Part shown: in pieces, positions 40,570-51,795 of the stretch
How the letters are laid out: each line of letters opens with the position of its first letter
Position numbering within the stretch: position 1 is the first letter of the stretch
Assembly: GCA_033782935.1 (NCBI GenBank)
Contig: JAWQEG010000501.1
Coordinates: forward strand, 1,197,001 to 1,261,000
Reading direction: 5' to 3'
DNA: 64,000 nt
Source of the DNA: Petrolisthes cinctipes
Lineage: Eukaryota; Arthropoda; Malacostraca; Decapoda; Porcellanidae
The notes under the pieces: generated by a model
Databases searched by the model: none
What the model saw: the letters and a program-made list of their open reading frames with translations, nothing else
Told to the model about the DNA's origin: nothing
Program-made: the position numbers and the translations under genes

Positions 40570-43500
40570 ATGTTCACTGTACTACAGTGGAATTGTAGAA
40601 GTCTTGGGAATAAATTGAACAATATATCAATATTATTACACACACACAGGCCAGACGTCGTCTGTTTACAGGAGACAGGGTTGGAGAATCACTCTGACCC
40701 AACACAATTAAAACACTACAACGCATACAGGAGAAACGATGGACACGGAGTAGCAATATACACACACAAATCACATCCACAGACACAAATAACATTAAAC
40801 ACTACTCTGGAAGCCGTTGCTTGCAGAGTGAAATTACACAACACCTACATATCCATCTGCTCTCTTTACTGTCCGCCACGCGGCCCCATTGACAGTGATT
40901 TATTTCATAATTTATTTGGGCAACTTCACGGAAAAAAATTAATACTGGGCGACTTTAATGCCCATCACTGTCAGTGGGGAAGCTTAAGAATTGATGCTCG
41001 CGGAGGGCAGATGGCAGACATAATACTACAATCCAACCTCTGCCTCCTGAACGATGGCCAAGCCACCAGGGTTGACGATCTTTCTGGCAACTTTTCGTCT
41101 ATCGATTTGTCTCTGGCCTCCCCGGATATACACCAGGATTTTTCTTGGCATCCTGAGTCCGACTCCCTTGGTAGTGACCACTTTCCCATCTGTCTCTCTT
41201 ATTCAAGTCATACTGTTTCGGCCCCTTTGGTTCCAAAATTCAATTTTAAGAAAGCAGATTGGGGGTCTTTCGGGAGGATCGTCGACCTAGATATATCTGG
41301 GGAGACCATAGATGAAAAGATGCGAAATTTAACACAAAACATCTTACACGCAGCCGAGGTTGCTATTCCCAAAACCTCTATAATTCGAAATAAGCGTGAA
41401 GCACATTGGTGGTCAACGGATTGCCGAGAGGCATTAAGGAAACGTAATAGGAGATACAGGATTTTTGACAAACAGCCCACTCAAAACAACTTTATAGCTT
41501 ACAAACGGGCGAGGGCTGAGGCAAGGAGAGTAATTAATAGAGCTAAAAGGGACTCTTGGAGGTCGTTTGTGTCCACGGTCAATCGTTTTACACCACTTAC
41601 TAAAGTCTGGTCCACTATAAAGATATTAAATAACAAACGCCCGTATACCCCCATCACCACTCTTCAAGTGGACAACAACATTTACGACGATCCCTTGGAC
41701 GTAGCAAACGTACTTGCCAGGAGTTTCTCAAAAGTAAGTAGTTCAGCCAATTACGACCAACGTTTTCTCCATCACAAACGTATGGCTGAACTACAAGAGA
41801 TAGACTTTGCCACAGAAGACGTAGACTACCCATACAACCGGGAGTTTACGATAGACGAACTTCTCCTTGCCCTAAGATCCTGTAAAGACACCAGTCCTGG
41901 ACCTGACACCATCACGTACGGTATGATCCGGCATCTTGGCCAGGATAACCTGGTCAAGTTGCTAGCACTGTATAATGAGATTTGGGTGTTTAACACCTTC
42001 CCAAACTCATGGCACTTTGCGTGGATCATACCGATACCTAAACAGTCTGGTCATCTTGTGAATCCCAGTTCATTTCGACCTATTGCGTTGACTTCTTGCC
42101 TCTGTAAAGTCATGGAAAGAATGATAAATAATAGGCTACTTTTTGTTTTAGAAGCGAAGGGTTTATTGAGTGATCGACAATGTGGCTTCCGGAAACACCG
42201 GAGCACAGTTGATCACTTGATGAACCTGGAACATTGCATTTCAAAGGCTTTTGCCAATAAAGAATTCATGGTAGGGGTGTTCTTGGACATCCATAAAGCC
42301 TATGACATGACATGGCGACACGGTATTCTGATGAAGCTTCACGGTTATGGTTTAAGAGATAATTTGCCCATTTTCATTAACAACTTTTTGCGTGACAGAA
42401 CCTTTTCTGTCACCCTTCCCTGTAACGTAACATCGGACATTTTTGTCCAAGAGAACGGGGTGCCACAGGGAAGCGTGCTTAGTCCTACACTTTTTAACAT
42501 CATGATCAATGATATTCTGTCATCAGCTCTAATTCCCAGGAATCTTAAATACTCGTTGTATGCTGATGATTGTGCAATGTGGCACTCGTCACGTAATGCA
42601 CAGTTTTCAGTAGGACGGATTCAAGCAGCGCTTGATTCTGTCCACCAATGGGCCTTACAGTGGGGCTTTAAGTTTTCCGTTCCTAAGTGTACCGGAGTAA
42701 TTTTCAGTAAACGTAGAGTACCTCAATTTAACGTAACGTTAGATGGCCAACCGGTACCATTTCATAATTCTGTTAAATTTTTAGGAATTCATTTTGACCA
42801 GAGATTAAATTTTACACATCATGTTAATAATTTGCTTGTTCGTTGTGAAAAACCTTTAAATGTCCTTAAGTACCTATCAGGTACCACATGGGGAGCCGAC
42901 AGGAAATCTTTATTAATGGTGTATAAGACCCTTATTCGGACAAAGCTAGACTATGGCTCACAGGTGTATGGATCGGCATCAGATACGACATTAGGAAGAT
43001 TGGATGTGTACCAGAATAAATGTTTACGTGTGTGTTTGGGAGCTCTGAAGTGTACACGTGTAGCTAGGATGGAGGTGGAGGCGAACATACCTCCTCTCCG
43101 ACTTCGACGGGATCAACTCGCACTCAACACCGCTATGGCAACGATCCGGAAGTCGGAGATCGGTAACGTGGCCAGTGCCTCCCTTCAACAACATCACTAC
43201 CTTCACCACGGAAGACGGAGGCCACTGGCTGTACGCCTCCACCAGCTAGAACAACAACTACAAATAGACCTCGGGGACTGCGACAAGTTTACCATCTGCA
43301 AGATACCACCGTGGGAGACACCCAACTTCGGCGTCAACACATCGTGGTTACCATCATCGAAAGAAAAGGCGCCTGAGTTGGAGATACACCACCTGTTTGG
43401 TGGTATCATCCGCAGTCACCTGGGGTCTCATCACGTGTACACTGACGGCTCCAAGTCAGATGAATGTGTGGGTGCGAGTGTATGGTCGAGTGAATGTGAA

Positions 43501-44250
43501 CTTAGGTACAGATTGCCGATACATACATCTGTGTTTACAGCTGAACTTTTCGCTATAGACAAAGCCATAGACTATGCACTAAATTCTCGTTATAATTCAA
43601 TAGTAATTTTCTCAGACTCCAAGTCAGCCCTTCAGGCAATTAACTCATGTCAAACTATTTCTAATGAAATCCAGGGTCGCATCATTAATAAGTTGCACTT
43701 ATGCAACAAGTCCTTCACTCTGATCTGGGTGCCCGGGCATTGTCGTATTTATGGCAATGAACGGGCAGACTTACTTGCAAAATCGGCTGTAGAGCTCGGG
43801 GTTACTTGGGACGTCCCTCGTGATTTGCAGTCGTGTCTATCCCTTGGAAAGAAATCAATTAATCTTCTGTGGCAAGGTCAGTGGACCAGACTTAACATCT
43901 CTACCATCAAGCCTCAACTGGGTAATTGGGCCACTGCCAACGGGCCCAACCGTTTAGAAGAAAGAATCCTCGCAAGAGTGCGAACCAACTGCACCAGGAT
44001 AACACACCTAGAACCATATATAGACAAACGTTTTCCACCGCATTGTAACACCTGCAATGCGGTGTTATCTATCAGTCATATCATCCTGCATTGTCGGCGA
44101 TTTGTGGGGGAACGTGCTTCCCTCATAAGTTACTGTGATGCAGTAAAAGTCCCCTTCACACTCTCAGCTCTCTTAGGTGATGGGGATGGTGGTGTGACTG
44201 ATAAATTGATGACTTTCTTGAGGGAGACCGAACTGATCAAAGTGATGTGA
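40570..44250 (+). CDS. LINE ORF2: endonuclease, reverse transcriptase, RNase H
   Basis: 1226 residues from ATG 40570, seven bases after the remnant of ORF1. Domains: apurinic endonuclease at 1-220 (VLQWNCRSL, CLQETGL, ILGDFNAHH, GSDHFPI); reverse transcriptase at about 420-700 (TSPGPDTITYGMI, IPIPKQSG, FRPIALTSCLCKVMERM, FLDIHKAYD, GVPQGSVLSPTLFN, and YADDC near 42556-42570); RNase H at about 955-1080 (YTDGSKSDE near 43437, AELFAIDKA, SDSKSAL, WVPGHCRIYGNERAD); and a C-terminal C-x2-C-x8-H-x4-C-like finger (CNTCNAVLSISHIILHC). The length and domain order fit the I clade. No stops or shifts are present. It should provide target nicking, cDNA synthesis and RNA removal. Confidence 0.9.
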   Translation: MFTVLQWNCRSLGNKLNNISILLHTHRPDVVCLQETGLENHSDPTQLKHYNAYRRNDGHGVAIYTHKSHPQTQITLNTTLEAVACRVKLHNTYISICSLYCPPRGPIDSDLFHNLFGQLHGKKLILGDFNAHHCQWGSLRIDARGGQMADIILQSNLCLLNDGQATRVDDLSGNFSSIDLSLASPDIHQDFSWHPESDSLGSDHFPICLSYSSHTVSAPLVPKFNFKKADWGSFGRIVDLDISGETIDEKMRNLTQNILHAAEVAIPKTSIIRNKREAHWWSTDCREALRKRNRRYRIFDKQPTQNNFIAYKRARAEARRVINRAKRDSWRSFVSTVNRFTPLTKVWSTIKILNNKRPYTPITTLQVDNNIYDDPLDVANVLARSFSKVSSSANYDQRFLHHKRMAELQEIDFATEDVDYPYNREFTIDELLLALRSCKDTSPGPDTITYGMIRHLGQDNLVKLLALYNEIWVFNTFPNSWHFAWIIPIPKQSGHLVNPSSFRPIALTSCLCKVMERMINNRLLFVLEAKGLLSDRQCGFRKHRSTVDHLMNLEHCISKAFANKEFMVGVFLDIHKAYDMTWRHGILMKLHGYGLRDNLPIFINNFLRDRTFSVTLPCNVTSDIFVQENGVPQGSVLSPTLFNIMINDILSSALIPRNLKYSLYADDCAMWHSSRNAQFSVGRIQAALDSVHQWALQWGFKFSVPKCTGVIFSKRRVPQFNVTLDGQPVPFHNSVKFLGIHFDQRLNFTHHVNNLLVRCEKPLNVLKYLSGTTWGADRKSLLMVYKTLIRTKLDYGSQVYGSASDTTLGRLDVYQNKCLRVCLGALKCTRVARMEVEANIPPLRLRRDQLALNTAMATIRKSEIGNVASASLQQHHYLHHGRRRPLAVRLHQLEQQLQIDLGDCDKFTICKIPPWETPNFGVNTSWLPSSKEKAPELEIHHLFGGIIRSHLGSHHVYTDGSKSDECVGASVWSSECELRYRLPIHTSVFTAELFAIDKAIDYALNSRYNSIVIFSDSKSALQAINSCQTISNEIQGRIINKLHLCNKSFTLIWVPGHCRIYGNERADLLAKSAVELGVTWDVPRDLQSCLSLGKKSINLLWQGQWTRLNISTIKPQLGNWATANGPNRLEERILARVRTNCTRITHLEPYIDKRFPPHCNTCNAVLSISHIILHCRRFVGERASLISYCDAVKVPFTLSALLGDGDGGVTDKLMTFLRETELIKVM

Positions 44251-44560
44251 CTTTTTATTACTATTGTTGTTACCATTTTGTATGCATATGTTTCAATTAT
44301 GAATGTTATAAATTATGTTTTGCATATTGTCTAATATAGGTTTAGCGATTTCTCTGTCTAGGTTTAGCGATGGGCTGGAATAGGTATTAGTCTAGTTAGC
44401 TATTGGTTGAGTAGGCACATAGATTAGTTTATTAGCTAGGATGTACAATTTTGTATAAACTTACAAAAAAAAATGCAAAAACAATTAGTATATAAGTTTA
44501 TTTTTAAGTTTAAATGTAATAGAAATAATTATAATAATAATAATAATAATAATAATAATC

Positions 44561-44591
<31 letters not shown>

Positions 44592-44660
44592 TAAATGCAT
44601 AAAATAATATGCAAGAAGTTCAATTTAAAATAATAATAAATAAATAAAATAACAAATAAA

Positions 44661-44732
44661 TTTCAAAAAAAAAAAAAAAAAAAAAAATAAAGGCCTTAAT
44701 TTTAATGACCAACACAAAGGTCGATAGGCCAG

Positions 44733-44763
<31 letters not shown>

Positions 44764-45646
44764 CCAGGAAATACAGCTGCCGCTGAAAGGAATGTTTTTA
44801 CTCATCCTACCATAGCAACTAACGGACTAAATACGGCTACGAGATGCACACAAACTTCTCACAGTTCTTGCACAGGATAAAAAGGAGACAACCTTAGTAG
44901 CACTCGCAACAGACGCCAGGACGTCTGTTACCTCCATATGTCCCTTCTCACTCCCTCCCTCATCATTACCTCCATTATCTGTATGTAATATACAATATGT
45001 AATAAAATACAGTTTACCATTATATAATTCAATAGTAGGAGATAATTTAAAAGTGGTTTGACCTAATAACCATAATAGCCTAATGGTTAACTCTTGCCAA
45101 CGTGGTGAGTCAAGTCTGAGGCAACACCAATAGAATACTAGAGTCTATTGGTGTTGGTCTGGGGTTCCATGAAAACACGTGTGTAATCTCCTCCACTGTA
45201 GTGATTTACTCGTGTAGGCTACATCTGAAGGCCAGGATAAAGGAAGCCAAACTTATTACAACAATGGAGGTGTGGGAAGGTGTAGTGAGACTTTAAAGAT
45301 GAATAGCCTACTGGTGTACTGATAACATCTACAAATGTGTACATCCTGTAATTATCAACATGGGAAGGTGTAATGAGACTTTAAAGATGAGTACTGGTGT
45401 ACTGATAACATCTATAAACGTGTACATCCTGTAATTATCAACATGGGAAGGTGTAATGAGACTTTAAAGATGAGTACTGGTGTACTGATAACATCTACAA
45501 ATGTGTACATCCTGTAATTATAATTATCAACATGGAGTGATTCCCAGGATGATTTGTTCTTTAATTAATAGTGACAAAGGCTGTGAAAACTTAATGTGAT
45601 ATGCTCAATTGTTTGCATCACTTTCCACCTAATATGATTATATGTG

Positions 45647-45698
<52 letters not shown>

Positions 45699-46733
45699 CA
45701 CAATTCCCTTACCATCCTAATATGTAGTGTGGATTATATACTGGTTTGTAAGTTAAACTGTGTGATTTATTTTTGGATACCTTATGTTACCTGCTCGTAG
45801 TAAAGGAATTAATAGATGGTAATAGTAAGTACATTATATTGAGTAAATAAGGTGATGGTTATACCCTCTTTAGTCTAGGCTACTCCCGTTTATGTAACTT
45901 TAGGACATACAATAAAAATGATTAAATGAACACACATTCTACACACACCAACATATTAATGACATCCACTATTAATTATTATAACATAATAGAGTGGACA
46001 GGGAGGAAGGGATGGGATGAGGGATAATGGACGTTCATATGCATTATGTTGGTGATGTTAGACAACGCCATGTGTGTCAAAAGTAAAAGCCTTCACTAAC
46101 ACCATTTGTCAATGTCCTATATCACCAAACATTAGTGGAAGGTGTTTTGTACATTGTGTCAAAGTACCATTCCCATCAAATAATTACTTTACAAAATATT
46201 TGTGAAAAACGATGACTCCCTGTCCCTGAAATGGATTAGTATTAGCCCAGCACGGCTTGATTCTCTCTCTCTCTCACCGCTTTGTAAAACAATTTGTACA
46301 CTAAGTCTTGTCTCATTAATTAAAATAATCAGTAACTCGTAGTGTAAAATAAACGCCGAAGATGCGATATATAACATAAAAAGTAAAAAAACACGTGACT
46401 TGATCTCTCGTTCAGCTAGACGAATATAAAGCCTTATTTGCTATTTATAATTTTGATAAATCGTATAAAATAATGATAAAAGTGTTATATTATATACTAA
46501 TAAAATTAAAACTTTGAAATTGAAAGTATTTGAAGACGTGTACTACGTAGAAAAGAGGATAAATAAATAAATTCTAGGTTGACTACAAAATGTTGACGTC
46601 CCTGGCAGGATGTCGTGACTCGTGCGGCGCGGCCTCATTACTTGATGAGGATATGAAGGTGAGACACCTTCTGCTCTAGACTTGACAAGTTAACTCTGAT
46701 TATATTGAAGATATTCATTCTTTGCATAACACA
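44661..46733. other. Intergenic, upstream of the winged-helix gene
   Basis: Two A-runs of about 23-25 bases (44666-44690, 44735-44760) may be tails of short retrocopies. An 83-base unit is repeated three times at 45276-45530. GA microsatellite at 45652-45695. 46078-46245 is the right inverted repeat copy. A small hairpin lies at 45128-45160 (caccaatag...ctattggtg). No gene was found before 46734. Confidence 0.5.
46078..46245 (-). repeat. Inverted repeat, right copy
   Basis: Inverse partner of 38300-38462. It lies about 490 bases upstream of the winged-helix gene. Confidence 0.75.
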
Positions 46734-47684
46734 ATGTCTGCAAACAAAATGGAAAGCCTTGGTGAAGCAATTGGAGTCAACAAGTTCCTGATGAGCCATT
46801 GTACGGTTAAACATGAGGCAACAGATTTGATACCTACCGACACACTGAATGAAGTGTACCATCGGTTCTGTAGGATTCACAGCCATCCTACAGCCTCCAA
46901 GATCTTTATGGGCAGACTCCTAGGGAAGATTGGTGTACGAGCCAAGGCCAGGATTGGAGGGACACGCGGCAAAGGACAGAAAACTTGTTATGTTGGTTTG
47001 CAGTGTGACTTACTACAGGACACCCTTGTCTCCTCTGACCAAGACAACCCTTCATTCACCCACCACTATCCTGCCACTATTAAATTAAACAAGAAAAGCA
47101 AACCAGACACCAAAGAGATGGAAGTTTTTGAGAAGTTTGTTGTTCGGTACTACAACGTGACAAGGAATACATCTGACGAAGTGCTGCAGGAGGACTTTTA
47201 CAACTTCTACAGACAGTATTGTCTGGTCTACGACTACCCTCTCACTACTGACACCAACATCAAGAAATTCCTGCAGAAACTCGGTGTGCTAGTTACGGTT
47301 GACAGAAGACAGGAGATGTGCAAATATATTGGCATGAAGAATTACGTCACACTTGTACCTGAGGACTTGTCACCTGACTCCCACACCACTTCATCCCTGG
47401 CTTTACCAAGTCTACTGCTGCATGAGTTTGAGGACTTCTGTGCCACATCCTTGACCCAGCCTGACCCAACCCTGCCCAAGATTGTGCCTACATCCCCTGT
47501 CTCAATGTCTGATATTAACTTTGACTCTCCCCTGTCCTCCATACCTGTTCTTCATTTCCCTTCACTTGATGAGTTGTTACATACTGCTATTGATACCTCT
47601 TGTCAGTCTCTACTTCAACAGTTACCTCCCCACTTCCCTTTCTTAGTAATGCCGGAAGTATTGGTGGACTTTCTTAGAAACTGA
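46734..47684 (+). CDS. Protein with two winged-helix (RFX-like) domains
   Basis: 316 residues from ATG 46734; the next ATG is 46752. Residues about 16-88 resemble the RFX DNA-binding domain: a start FLMSHC, then L..VYHRFCRIH, a helix with FMGRLLGKIG, and the wing RIGGTRGKGQKTCYVGL, close to the family's RRLGTRGxSKYxYxGL. A second, more diverged copy follows at about 130-205 (FVVRYYNV..., FYNFYRQYCLVYDYP, IKKFLQKLGV, RRQEMCKYIGM). The C-terminal 110 residues are rich in Ser, Pro and Leu with no domain seen. The tandem pair suggests DNA binding. The same fold also ends some viral and phage primase-helicases, so an origin in a mobile element or virus cannot be excluded. It has no introns within the frame, and several AATAAA signals lie downstream, one at 48032. 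The family is not otherwise known to me. Confidence 0.6.
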   Translation: MSANKMESLGEAIGVNKFLMSHCTVKHEATDLIPTDTLNEVYHRFCRIHSHPTASKIFMGRLLGKIGVRAKARIGGTRGKGQKTCYVGLQCDLLQDTLVSSDQDNPSFTHHYPATIKLNKKSKPDTKEMEVFEKFVVRYYNVTRNTSDEVLQEDFYNFYRQYCLVYDYPLTTDTNIKKFLQKLGVLVTVDRRQEMCKYIGMKNYVTLVPEDLSPDSHTTSSLALPSLLLHEFEDFCATSLTQPDPTLPKIVPTSPVSMSDINFDSPLSSIPVLHFPSLDELLHTAIDTSCQSLLQQLPPHFPFLVMPEVLVDFLRN

Positions 47685-50600
47685 ATTTGGACTAGATATT
47701 ATTAGGCTACCTGATTTTAATGTAATATGCATGTTAAGTTGAATTTTCATAATACTGTAGTATCTATTTAATTTTTATTTATTTTTAGTTTCCTCAGCAC
47801 AGAAAGGAATATTGGTTATAATGTATATTTCTGTTAGTTTCCAAGTTTATTTTATAGCAGTAAATTAAAGTAACTTAAATTGTTTATGTTATGTTCAGTT
47901 TTATAGAAATCTCTGTTTTGATTAATCCATTAATTTATATTTTATTACTTTTAATAATATTTATTGATATTTTTTATACATAACAGATATATTTTGTTAC
48001 CCATTATTATTGTAAAATTTATAATTTAAATAATAAATGAATAAGTTTATATTTACTTTAATTATTCCCTCCACATTTATAATTATATTGTAGCTTGTAC
48101 ATGTTTATACTTTGATAAGTAAGAAAATGTAAGAATAATAACAAGAAAGGAAGAGAGCAAAGAAAAGTAACATAAATCTTCAGACTATTCATAAAAAATT
48201 CTCCTTCCATGGTTTTCCAAACACAGTACTGTACAGTACTTTATGATAATGGTGATACAATTTTACTATATATATAAAATACAGTATGTTTAACTGTGGT
48301 TACTGTAGCAGCTCTGATGCTAATGTGCAAGAAATGGAAATTTATTCCATCTCTGACTAAGAAGAAATAGATAGATGACAACTTATACAGTACTGTACTG
48401 TACTTTGTTTACATGTGAGTACTACACCTCTCCACCCTGGTTACCAACACTGACATATCTCAAACCAATTACCATACTGTATAGCATCTCTGTGACTTTA
48501 TGCACATGTGAGTACTACACCTCTCCACCCTGGTTACCAACACTGACTAATCTTGAACCAATTACCATACTGTATAGCATCTATGTGACTTTATGCAAAT
48601 TAATTGGAGTATAATTATTGTTCCTAGTATCCTAAGTACTGTATAAGTATTCCCACCAAGTTGTGTGTTTGAAAGGTTACTTGTACTCTAGGTAAACAAT
48701 TTATTCATTTATATATTTATTTTGCAGACATTAAATTGGATATTGAAATGTTATCTTTTTACAGCTCTTAAAATAGTATGAAGCTGTAACTAGTAAACAA
48801 TACATACTGTACAATAAAAACGACATTTTTGACCTTCCATACTGATGATTGGGGAAGCTTGAAATTATCACAAATAATTGGATCATGAAACTAAATATAG
48901 CAAGTCTTTTATTTTGTTATGTCATATAAGACTGATATTGTTGTTAATGCTTGGCGATGGACGTGCTTACATAGAAAACAAACCAATGCCACTGTTGGTT
49001 ATCATCGTAAGGCTTACTAAAGTAATACCACACCTCCCCATCTCCACATTCCTATACAACTGGACAATAATACCAAATGTAAGCCAGCATTATTTTATTT
49101 AATTTTATTGATGCTGTAACGGTAGTTTTTGTAAGGTTCACTAACCTGCTTCCTACAATATAGCTTATATATGTATCAAAATATTTTTCTTTGGGGTATT
49201 ACAATGTACTAAAAAATACAGACACACACACACAAAATATTTATCATCCATGTTCCATCAGTTTCCCCCGTAGTGATGTGGGCAATTCTTTGAGGGTTTT
49301 GGCGCCCTTTCAGCCCCAGCCAATCTCTTTCAGTTTTTCAACTGTACCTCTTTTCTTTCTCTTTCCTTCCTGCTTTCTGTATCACCTCTCTATCACTTTC
49401 TGGCGCTATATGACCTCGCTGTTGCGGCGCCTAATATCAATCAATCCATCAGTCTTCAAGTTGTAGAAATATGCTGGATTGATTACTGGATACGCCTGGA
49501 GTCATGCTTTGTAATATAGTCGTTCTGGCCAAACACATTGGGATATCTGTGTTAAATTGGTTGTTACTTGCATAGGAAATGAATTTGTACGGTTAGTCAC
49601 ACACAACTTTATCCCCACATAAATATACTGTAGAGGTATTGTTAAAGGGGCCGGTCCTCATACACACACAGTGGGTGGCCTCGTCTGTTTACACACCATT
49701 CAGTCCATGGTTCAAGTCAGCCTCACGTCAGACACGTCTCTTGCTCAGTGTTAGTCAAACTCTGTGTAGTGAGGATGGCTATAGATGCTCCTCTAACAAC
49801 TTTACCACTTAAATATATACTTTTTAAGGTATTCATATACTACTAATGATGAATATAGACAAGTTTATGTAGTCTGAGGTAGTTATATTACCAATCGCGC
49901 TGTTTGAGTAATGACAGTAATTGTATAGTTTCAGCCAACCACGGAATTAAGACATTTTTATGCTGTCATTCACTAATGTAGACAAATAAGACAGTTAATT
50001 TTATGAACTTTTTACCACCCAGAATCCCAGTTATCCAACACGCCCGAGATGGTTGGATAGTTTATTAAGTATAAAGGGATATATATCTCCAGAATGAAAC
50101 ATTTCTTAATAAAACGTGTCAAAATCGTTCATAACATTGTAAAATACCCTATTTAAACATATTAGTTAACTAGGATTGTGTAATGTCCAATAGTTAGTCT
50201 GAATAGTTTTTGCTTTTTATCTTATAATGACAACAATTAATTGTCTTAATAAATTTCGGTAAATTCCAACAAGAAACTGAGCTCATCCCCGAATTTAGTC
50301 ATAGTGGTAAAGTACACAAATGTATTCACCCCTCCACTATAATATTATAGTGACTGGACTGACGGCCTCGAAATTACCCACACACCTCAAACGGCCTCAA
50401 CCTGACCGGAGCCTGACTCAATAAATTTGTCGGTGACAGTAGATTCCATGGTGATTGTTGAGGCCAACTGTACAGTCGCCAGCACAGGCCGATTTCCTCC
50501 GTACACACGTTCAGTTTTGCCTGAACCAAGACCTACCGTCTAGGACTCTAGGTAGATCTTGGCCTGAACAAGCCAGCATATGCAGGCTCCAGGACAGCTA

Positions 50601-51599
50601 TATGAACACCAGTATTAAGAACCATCTAATTTATTCAACAATAATAGAGTAATATTTCTTGTTAAATAAATCCTTAATTTACAAATTATCACATTAACAT
50701 GCAAACCAAGTGATATGTTTCTTAATTCGCTGAATATCAACAAAATAAAATAAAAATAGTACTCTAATCTCCATCAGTAACTATCATGATGGCGACTCAC
50801 ACCGACATTACGTGGTCAGTAAATATTATATATTATATTTATTTCCCAGTGTAAATCATGTTACAATATGGTAATATTAATACCTGGTGATGTATTTATA
50901 TGTGGAGAATCAGTAGAGATATATAATATAACATAAAGGAAGGTAAATAGTTTTTAAGGAGATATTTTGAGAACGTTCTCTTTAGAATAACATTGTTATG
51001 AGAAGGTGTCCGGTGTTTTAAAATATTTATACTGTTTATACATTTATTTCAAGTTTAAAACCCATAACACGATATAATTTCCCTCCTACATAATTCCCCG
51101 GTGTGTGTGATAGTCCTGAATTAGCCTTAAATAATTATAATCATTAATTAAATTGGGAGATATAATTATTCTATAATTAATAAGGTAGCCCAAAACACCG
51201 GCCATTTTAATAGACACAAGTTTTTCCTACTCATAATAGTCTCATACGAATATTATTCTTATATTTACGTAGGCTATATTGAATTATTGAATACCAAACA
51301 AAGTTATATATTATACTCAGTATATATTATGTGTCGTTATAGGGCTAAAAAATAACTATAACTGGTATATAATATCCCTTTGTATTATTTATTTCGAGTT
51401 GAATTCTTTCCTTGTTTTTAATTATAACATTATTTCCATGTTGGTATCTTCCTTTATTTACAGCTTTGTGTTTATTATGATGTAGTGGAATGTGATTTCA
51501 ACAAGCTGCAGTAGTTATTATCAACATTTGCAAAATATTAATTAATGTGTTACGGGGATTGACAAAATGGCCGCCGGTGACTTCAAAGGACTTCTGGTT
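47685..51599. other. Intergenic, no gene recognised
   Basis: Very AT-rich. A 93-base direct duplication lies at 48412-48597 (catgtgagtactacacctct). At 49260-49460 there is a GC-richer stretch with tggcgctatatgacctcgct, which looks like an old interspersed repeat. GC-richer patches near 50380-50600 might be exons or promoter pieces, but no protein family is visible. Confidence 0.4.
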
Positions 51600-51795
51600 T
51601 AAAGTATAGGCTATGTATTGTATATAATATTTGATGTGAAGGTCCACTACATAAAGGAACAGTAGTGAGAGGTAATATGGAACATTTGGTTCAAAGTACA
51701 TATATTGTATAATTATAATATTTGATGTGAAGGTCCACTACATAAAGGAACAGTACTTAGAGGTAATATGGAACATTTGGTTCAAAGTACATATG
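51600..51795. repeat. 91-bp tandem repeat, two copies
   Basis: Units around tgatgtgaaggtccactaca and ggtaatatggaacatttggt, period 91, followed by gttacaaccagtcgagcgcc. The same unit and flank form the centre of the palindrome at 58553-58732. Confidence 0.85.

Larger units (their letters stand above)
39096..44660 (+). mobile_element. I-type LINE, plus strand
   Basis: A second non-LTR retrotransposon with ORF1 (damaged) and an intact ORF2 with endonuclease, RT and RNase H. The 3' end is an ataataata-type run (44530-44590), as in the I clade, rather than plain poly-A. The 5' boundary is approximate and no target duplication was found. It differs in sequence from the LINE at 25206-30881. Confidence 0.85.

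Noticed and set aside
49191..49466. 91-codon frame near 49.2 kb
   Set aside because: Low-complexity Phe/Ser/Pro reading over an old interspersed repeat. No start context or domain.
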